From contig JALLPB010001019.1 in assembly GCA_036939975.1 (NCBI GenBank), forward strand, positions 1 through 11,662: a stretch of DNA of 11,662 bases, given 5' to 3'. Shown piece after piece: positions 7,432 through 11,662 of this stretch (position 1 is its first letter; each line of letters starts with the position of its first letter). The notes under the pieces are model-generated. The model was not told the origin of the DNA. It was given only the letters and a program-made list of their open reading frames with translations, and ran no database searches. This DNA is from Cyclostephanos tholiformis (lineage: Eukaryota; Bacillariophyta; Thalassiosirophyceae; Thalassiosirales; Thalassiosiraceae). Both the position numbers and the translations under genes were made by a program.

Positions 7432-9444
7432 GAATACATAGATTTTATAGCGACAACGAAGAAGTTTGGTGGAATTGGAGCCATTGGCTCCAGCAGCGCC
7501 TGTTTCTTTCTCCCGGGCGACCAGGTTCAAGATAAGTACCCCCCCAACACATGGGCACGGCACGTGTGACGGGTGCCATCATCACTGGCTAGGTGATGTG
7601 GTTGGTCACAAGGAGGCAGCAGTCTTGCTACCTTGTGACCGTGCCGGACATTGATGGCAAATGCTTCATCATTAAAAAGAACTTCTTTGTCAACGTTGCC
7701 CCGGAGGTATCGTTCAAGAGTGAGCATGCACCTGTCATTGTTGCCCCTCCTCAGTCAATACACCATGACAATGACCACGCTGCATTGACCAATGTCAATC
7801 CAAACATCAGAGTTGGGGACAGACTTGCCAAGCACATTGTGGAACTTTGGGAGGAGGGCATTGATATCAATTACGACAATGAGCCCCTCAATTAGGGCGG
7901 TGACCCTCCCCTGTAAGTGGGTTCAACATTGATGGGACAAGATTGACGCTTACACCAAGATGGAGCTGTTCCGGATGGCATTCCTGGAAGAGTATGTTGA
8001 AATGATGATTCTCCCCACAATGAATGACCACTTGAAGAATAAACTCATGCTGGGGGAGTTTTATAAGTGGCTCGGGTGCAACTTTTTTATGGCATGTTTC
8101 CAAGGCATCAAGGAGCTGGTGTTGATGTTTGACAGAGCCCCTTTCTATCTCAATGCAGTCTTGGGGCTGATTTGATACAAGGAGATCACCACAGCGCTGC
8201 GGTTCACTGACGTTGCTGCACTGATGGTACATCACAAGGGGTTTGTCAATCATTTCCACAAGGTACGTACAATGATTGATGCATTCTTCAATCAACTTTA
8301 TGCTGACAATTATGTTCCCTCATGGCTGAACATCCTCAATGAGTCAATGAGCTCCTGGCTCAGTAAGTTCTGTCCGGGGTTCATGTGTGTCATCCGGAAG
8401 CCTTGCCTGCTTGGCAATAAGTATTGTTACTTGATTGCTGATGGGAATGATGGCAAGCCAATTATGTGGTAGGTGAAGCTCATTGAGAGGAAGGATCGGC
8501 CAAAGAAAGTTAATGGCTCCTGGGCATTCCTGTTGGAGTTCCCAGTGGGGTTGAGAAAGATGACAATGACTATGTTGGAGATGACAAAGCCAATCCATAG
8601 CTCTGGGAAGGTTGTTGTTGGCAACAGTGGATTGTGTGTTTGGGAGGGGGTGATTGAATGCCACAAGCATGGCATTTGGTTCCAAGCATACATCAAGATT
8701 AGGAGGAATCTGCCATGGGGAGTTCAGGGGGAGGTCATCAATGGCTACTTTGACAAGGCCACGTTCGGACATTGCAAGACTCTTGTTGCAGAACATGACA
8801 ACATTGAGTTCCGGGTGCATTGTTGCCAAGATGATAAGTATGTGAGTAAGATCATGTCAACTCATGGCATGGTCGAGACAGTCCAGGACCACCCAACTTA
8901 CTGGAAGGATGATGGGGAGTGGAAAAGTTTTAAGCACATGGAGCCCTTCTCTTGCTACTGCAAAGTGAAACACTTGGTTGATGATGTCAACAATCGTCAT
9001 CATGACCCAATTGGTTTGGAGGAGGTTTGGGGGATGAAGTGGTGAGCAATGCACCAATTTACCTTTCTTTGCTCAGTTGCTGAGGTGAATGAGGTGCAGT
9101 CACGGGCTAGGGCAAAGAACAAAAAATCGAGTCCCCACTTCAAATTTTGCAGGAAACTTGTGCAGCAGATGATGGAGAACACCCTCAATGCCCCACCAAC
9201 ACCAGAGGTGGCTCCTGTATGCATTAGGAGGGTTTGGAATGCAAATCATAGTAGGATGGTGAAGAAAAAGCTGAACAAGGGAAGTTGGAATCCGGACACC
9301 CGCATATTTAAAATTGTCAACACTGAATACCTCCACCTGAGGTGCCAAGGATGCCAAAATAAGTGCAGGACGTACTGCTCCTGTGACCACTTGACACCCC
9401 TCTGCACTGGTTGCTATGCTCTCCATTGTAAAGAGGTCAACTAA
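7432..9444 (+). pseudogene. piggyBac-like transposase (DDE_Tnp_1_7 family), inactive
   Basis: The reading runs from 7432 (PGDQVQDKYPPNTWAR), changes frame near 7560 (VTGAIITG, stop at 7590-7592, then CYLVTVPDIDGKCFIIKKNF), and returns near 7895 to the first frame, which persists to TAA at 9442-9444 with stops at 7930, 8173, 8470 and 9043. Family landmarks appear in order: ELFRMAFLEEY, LGEFYKWLG, NESMSSWLSKFCPGF, GNKYCYLIADGNDGKPIMW, MTKPIHSSGKVVVGNSGLC, SKIMSTHGMVETV, KHLVDDVNNRHHDPIGLEEVW and QFTFLCSVAEVN. A C-terminal Cys-rich zinc-binding domain follows (C-x2-C-x3-C-x3-C-x-C-x6-C-x2-C-x3-H-C). About 670 codons is near full length. Where the family has catalytic Asp (DESM and GDSG), this copy has Asn (AAT 8338-8340; AAC 8623-8625); an Asp at 8980-8982 remains. 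CpG is scarce. The family call and consensus residues are from memory but the match is extensive. The 5' end is not fixed: there is no in-frame ATG before PGDQV. Confidence 0.85.
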
Positions 9445-9462
9445 TTGATTTTACTTAGCTAT

Positions 9463-9471
9463 TGTTTGGTA
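9463..9471 (-). repeat. Possible terminal-repeat partner of 7223-7231
   Basis: TGTTTGGTA here is the exact reverse complement of TACCAAACA at 7223-7231, and the two enclose the whole transposase remnant. Both have a GTACCA just outside. Nine bases can match by chance, and neither end has the TTAA or CCC start usual for piggyBac ends. Confidence 0.2.
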
Positions 9472-10053
9472 CTGGTACAGCTAATATTGAATCTAAATAG
9501 CTACCCAAGATTAGCTGCCATGTAATATCAAATCTTGGTAGGATTGAGTCTAGATAGGTAGATTCAATATTAGATGGCCATTTTGTGGCCCTATATCGAA
9601 TCATCGACTATGACATCTAACATCCAATCCAGAATCAATAATTGATGTTTTGCAGTCATCTAATATTGAATCCGAATTCGATATTAGATGGTTCACAGTC
9701 ATCAAATATCGAATCCAGATTCAATATTAGATGACATCATCAACCATCTAATATCAAATCTCGCTCATTCATCGCTGGATTCAATATTAGATGGATCTAA
9801 TATCAATTCCAGAGAGAATCTGTGAGAAACACGATTCAATCAAGAACACCATCTGTGTACCTAGGAAAGAATCAAGGGATGGCATCCGAGTTCCTTGGAT
9901 GCACATCTAGTTCATTAATCTGAACCATAAAATGACCATAAATGCAGTTGAGCATAAGATTTAGGATGCCTTTCTCACAAAAGGAATGTAGGATGTACTA
10001 CGAGAAAGCAAACCTTTGCAGAGGTGTCAGCAATTGCTCTAAATTTGATTTCC

Positions 10054-10098
10054 AGATTCAAAATTAGATGGTCTGATCAACCATCTAATTTTGAATCT
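10054..10098. repeat. Perfect 19-bp hairpin in the inverted-repeat array
   Basis: AGATTCAAAATTAGATGGT (10054-10072) and its exact reverse complement at 10080-10098 flank a 7-base loop. The unit has A/T where most copies have TAT or CG, so both arms changed together or the pair was copied as one piece. Confidence 0.9.
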
Positions 10099-10172
10099 AC
10101 ATTAGGGTTAATCATCTAACATCGAACCCAGATGACCTTGGAATCATCTAGATTTGATATGAGATAACTGCC

Positions 10173-10202
10173 GAATCATCTAGAGTCGGATCTAGATGAT
10201 TC
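10173..10202. repeat. Perfect 12-bp hairpin in the inverted-repeat array
   Basis: GAATCATCTAGA (10173-10184) and TCTAGATGATTC (10191-10202) pair perfectly around a 6-base loop, GTCGGA. Confidence 0.85.
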
Positions 10203-10278
10203 TGGAATCATCTAATATCAACTCTACCAAGATTCGATATTAGATGTGACAGATCTACCTAGGTATTCTAAAGGCTTG

Positions 10279-10413
10279 ATGACAGCTGTCTACACAAAAA
10301 AGCTGAAGGTAGACCTTGAAAATGGAGATAATTATTGCATGGAAGTAGAGCAGACTGGCTGTCAAATATTGAGCGAGCATTTTGGTATATTTTTAGGCGA
10401 CTTCAGCTCATAA
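10279..10413 (+). CDS. Small unrecognised ORF (44 residues), possible exon
   Basis: ATG at 10279 opens a frame to TAA at 10411-10413. The product starts MTAVYTKKLKVDLENGDNYC and ends in HFGIFLGDFSS; it is balanced in charge and hydrophobicity and unlike the simple-sequence frames nearby. The frame is open upstream to 10216, into the last repeats of the inverted-repeat array. AATAAA overlaps the stop (10412-10417). I do not recognise a family. It may be a small gene, an exon of a gene that includes the next ORF, or chance; the two ORFs share a frame, but I found no convincing splice pair joining them. Confidence 0.3.
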   Translation: MTAVYTKKLKVDLENGDNYCMEVEQTGCQILSEHFGIFLGDFSS

Positions 10414-10569
10414 TAAATCCAGAATGTTGGCACTAATTTGTTGCATTTTGGAGAGTCTGTTCTTTACATTATGAGTAGTAATTATTAGAGAGCTAGAGTA
10501 ATATTGTACTCTTTAAAAATCTAATAAAAATATCTCATTCGTTTTCTACATAGGAATAAGTACAAAAGG

Positions 10570-10731
10570 ATGATGAATGTCCACAACCAAAATAAAAAGA
10601 ACACCACCATGGTGGAATCATTTGCCAGGTCTGGTGGCTTGGCTACAGCAAACAAGGCAAAACTCTTGTGGTTCCATCTTTGTGATGGGATTATTGATGG
10701 CGATGTCGAAGGATTTTTTCTGAATATGTAA
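10570..10731 (+). CDS. Small unrecognised ORF (53 residues), possible terminal exon
   Basis: The frame opens with two Met codons at 10570 and 10573 and ends at TAA 10729-10731; a third Met at 10609 has the strong context CACCATGG. The C-terminal part (MVESFARSGGLATANKAKLL, then WFHLCDGIIDGDVEGFFLNM) reads like a folded domain with an amphipathic helix. A pyrimidine-rich stretch ending CTACATAG at 10546-10553 resembles a splice acceptor, and the frame continues from it as NKYKRMMNV. No donor with the matching phase is visible upstream. No family recognised. Confidence 0.35.
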   Translation: MMNVHNQNKKNTTMVESFARSGGLATANKAKLLWFHLCDGIIDGDVEGFFLNM

Positions 10732-10819
10732 ATCGGCTGCGAAAAAAAATTATTTAATTATCATTGATTAATTTAATTTAATACCATATTCCCAACTCGG
10801 CCATCTCAAAATCTATTTA

Positions 10820-11370
10820 ATCATGATCCCCCCACACCCTCCCCCCCCCCGGTTGCTTGTCCTGTACCATTCCTCTTTCTTCTTGCCGGCATGTTTTCAG
10901 TTGATTGTTAGGTGGTTTTCTGTTGTTTGGTGGTCGTTTAAGGCCTCAACAAATTTTTATTCTTATATTTTTGTGCCACTTAATTTGTCAACCAAAATGA
11001 TGCCAAAACGCCCCCCCCGACACATTCTGCTGTAGTCGCATGCCTTTCCCTACATCCCCCCACCGCCAATGGTGACTATCAGCTGATTGCTACATTGCTT
11101 GGCCAAACGGCGGTCACCTACCATCATGGCCACATCCCTCTTTCAGTTAATTTTGTTGGTTTATTTGCAACCCCAAACAATGACAAAACACCCCCCTGGC
11201 ATGTTCTGCTATGGTTGCATGCCCTCCCCAATATGTAATGTACTGCTAATGCTGACAACAGTTGGTTGTTGCATTGTCCCACAAAATGATGGCCATCAAA
11301 GGCCAAGACCCTTCCTCTCTTTCTCTTTTTTGATGAGCTGCCATTTAGGCACCCCACACACCCCCTTTAG
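10820..11370 (+). repeat. Tandem array C: about three copies, period 179-182 bases
   Basis: Landmarks recur: CAG(T/C)TG(A/G)TTG at 10898, 11080 and 11259; TTCTGCT with a following GCATGCC at 11025 and 11204; and a C-rich tract opening each unit (C10 at 10841-10850, C8 at 11011-11018, C6 at 11191-11196, and a broken C-rich stretch near 11350-11370). The copies are strongly diverged. Open frames across it, including one of 143 codons, follow the repeat and show no domain. Confidence 0.65.
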
Positions 11371-11662
11371 AATGAAAACAACCAAAGCGAGTGTACCCGC
11401 CATCGCCCACAATGTGGAGAGGAGGCAAATCGTGCCAGAACAAGCAGAAGACAGCCACCTGTGGCAGTATGCCTGGCAGCCATCTTGTTGGTGTTGTTTG
11501 TTGTTTAGTTATTTGTAAGGAATTTAAAAAAGGCACTTGCCTGATTGACTCATTTTTTCCTGATTGACTAGTTGCCTGAAAAGTTTGCATGATTAACAGC
11601 TTAACCCCTATGGACGCAGATCTGCGTCCACTTTTTTTAGGGCTTCGTAAATGTGTTATAAC
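11371..11662. other. Right-edge spacer
   Basis: No gene recognised. CCTGATTGACT occurs twice in direct orientation (11540-11550 and 11559-11569), and a perfect palindrome follows at 11611-11630. Confidence 0.5.
11611..11630. repeat. Perfect 20-bp palindrome followed by a T run
   Basis: TGGACGCAGA and its exact reverse complement TCTGCGTCCA abut with no spacer; a T7 run follows at 11632-11638. CCCTA (11606-11610) and TAGGG (11638-11642) are a further inverted pair outside. The core is GC-rich with CpG on both arms, unlike its AT-rich surroundings. It could be the end of a mobile element cut by the window edge or a terminator-like structure. Confidence 0.8.

Larger units (their letters stand above)
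9481..10246. repeat. Array of about 17 short repeats in alternating orientation, with many hairpins
   Basis: The unit is close to CCATCTAATATYGAATCC. Forward copies start near 9481, 9519, 9613, 9657, 9699, 9744, 9794, 10081, 10112 and 10207. Reverse copies (GGATTCRATATTAGATGG) start near 9561, 9632, 9674, 9717, 9777, 10054 and 10231. A partial forward copy is at 9591. Neighbouring copies usually face each other, so they fold as pairs: 9657 with 9674, 9699 with 9717, 9744 with 9777, and 9481-9495 with 9559-9573 (15 bp perfect). A gap at about 9840-10050 lacks clear copies. The array begins 36 bases after the transposase stop. It could be a subterminal repeat region of the piggyBac-like element, an independent foldback element or a palindromic satellite; no coding role is apparent. 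Confidence 0.85.

Noticed and set aside
8344..8829. Minus-strand 161-codon open frame
   Set aside because: Exact antisense of the most conserved part of the piggyBac-like remnant.
9481..10246. CRISPR-like array
   Set aside because: Repeats alternate in orientation, spacing is irregular and some copies abut; the context is eukaryotic transposon DNA.
11087..11518. Plus-strand 143-codon open frame
   Set aside because: It lies mostly within array C; the translation is rich in Pro, Cys and Leu, as expected from C-rich repeats, and shows no domain.
11611..11638. Bacterial rho-independent terminator
   Set aside because: The shape fits, but the palindrome has no loop spacer, there is no gene upstream and the context is eukaryotic; kept only as a structural observation.

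Overview
The window looks like nuclear DNA of a microbial eukaryote. It has no bacterial-style operons or ribosome binding sites, and the two genes at the left edge are convergent with AATAAA motifs between them. Most of the rest is decayed transposons and tandem repeats. The piggyBac-like and pogo-like transposase remnants resemble, from memory, families expanded in diatoms and other algal stramenopiles; that placement is an inference without a database search.

Layout. Bases 1-47 hold the C-terminal end of a plus-strand gene. Bases 185-762, minus strand, hold a small CpG-rich gene with an N-terminal NZF/RanBP2-type zinc finger, broken by one frameshift. From about 900 rightward, CpG becomes scarce and repeats dominate: a 93-codon unrecognised ORF (1404-1685), a diverged tandem array with a period of 186-209 bases (about 1815-2290), a second unrelated array with a period of 189-198 bases (about 2300-3332), a pogo/CENP-B-like transposase remnant (3772-4201), an unrecognised decayed coding stretch (4262-4524), a foldback element (5452-5587), another unrecognised decayed coding stretch (5972-6695), an ATG microsatellite, and a long piggyBac-like transposase pseudogene (about 7432-9444).

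Thirty-six bases after the piggyBac stop codon begins the most unusual structure: about 770 bases (9481-10246) with some 17 copies of an 18-base motif in both orientations, forming many hairpins, one with perfect 19-bp arms. Two short clean ORFs (10279-10413 and 10570-10731) follow, then a third array with a period of about 180 bases (about 10820-11370), and at the right edge a perfect 20-bp palindrome followed by a T run.

The parts are linked by decay rather than by a pathway. The piggyBac remnant appears to have lost two catalytic aspartates (Asp to Asn), each in a context where a CpG to CpA change explains it. At least one stop codon fits CGA to TGA, and the inverted-repeat units differ mainly at one CpG that occurs as TCGA, TTGA and TCAA. 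This is the pattern expected from cytosine methylation and deamination across a silenced repeat island, bordered at the left by unmethylated-looking genes. I found no RNA genes, CRISPR array or intact transposase.
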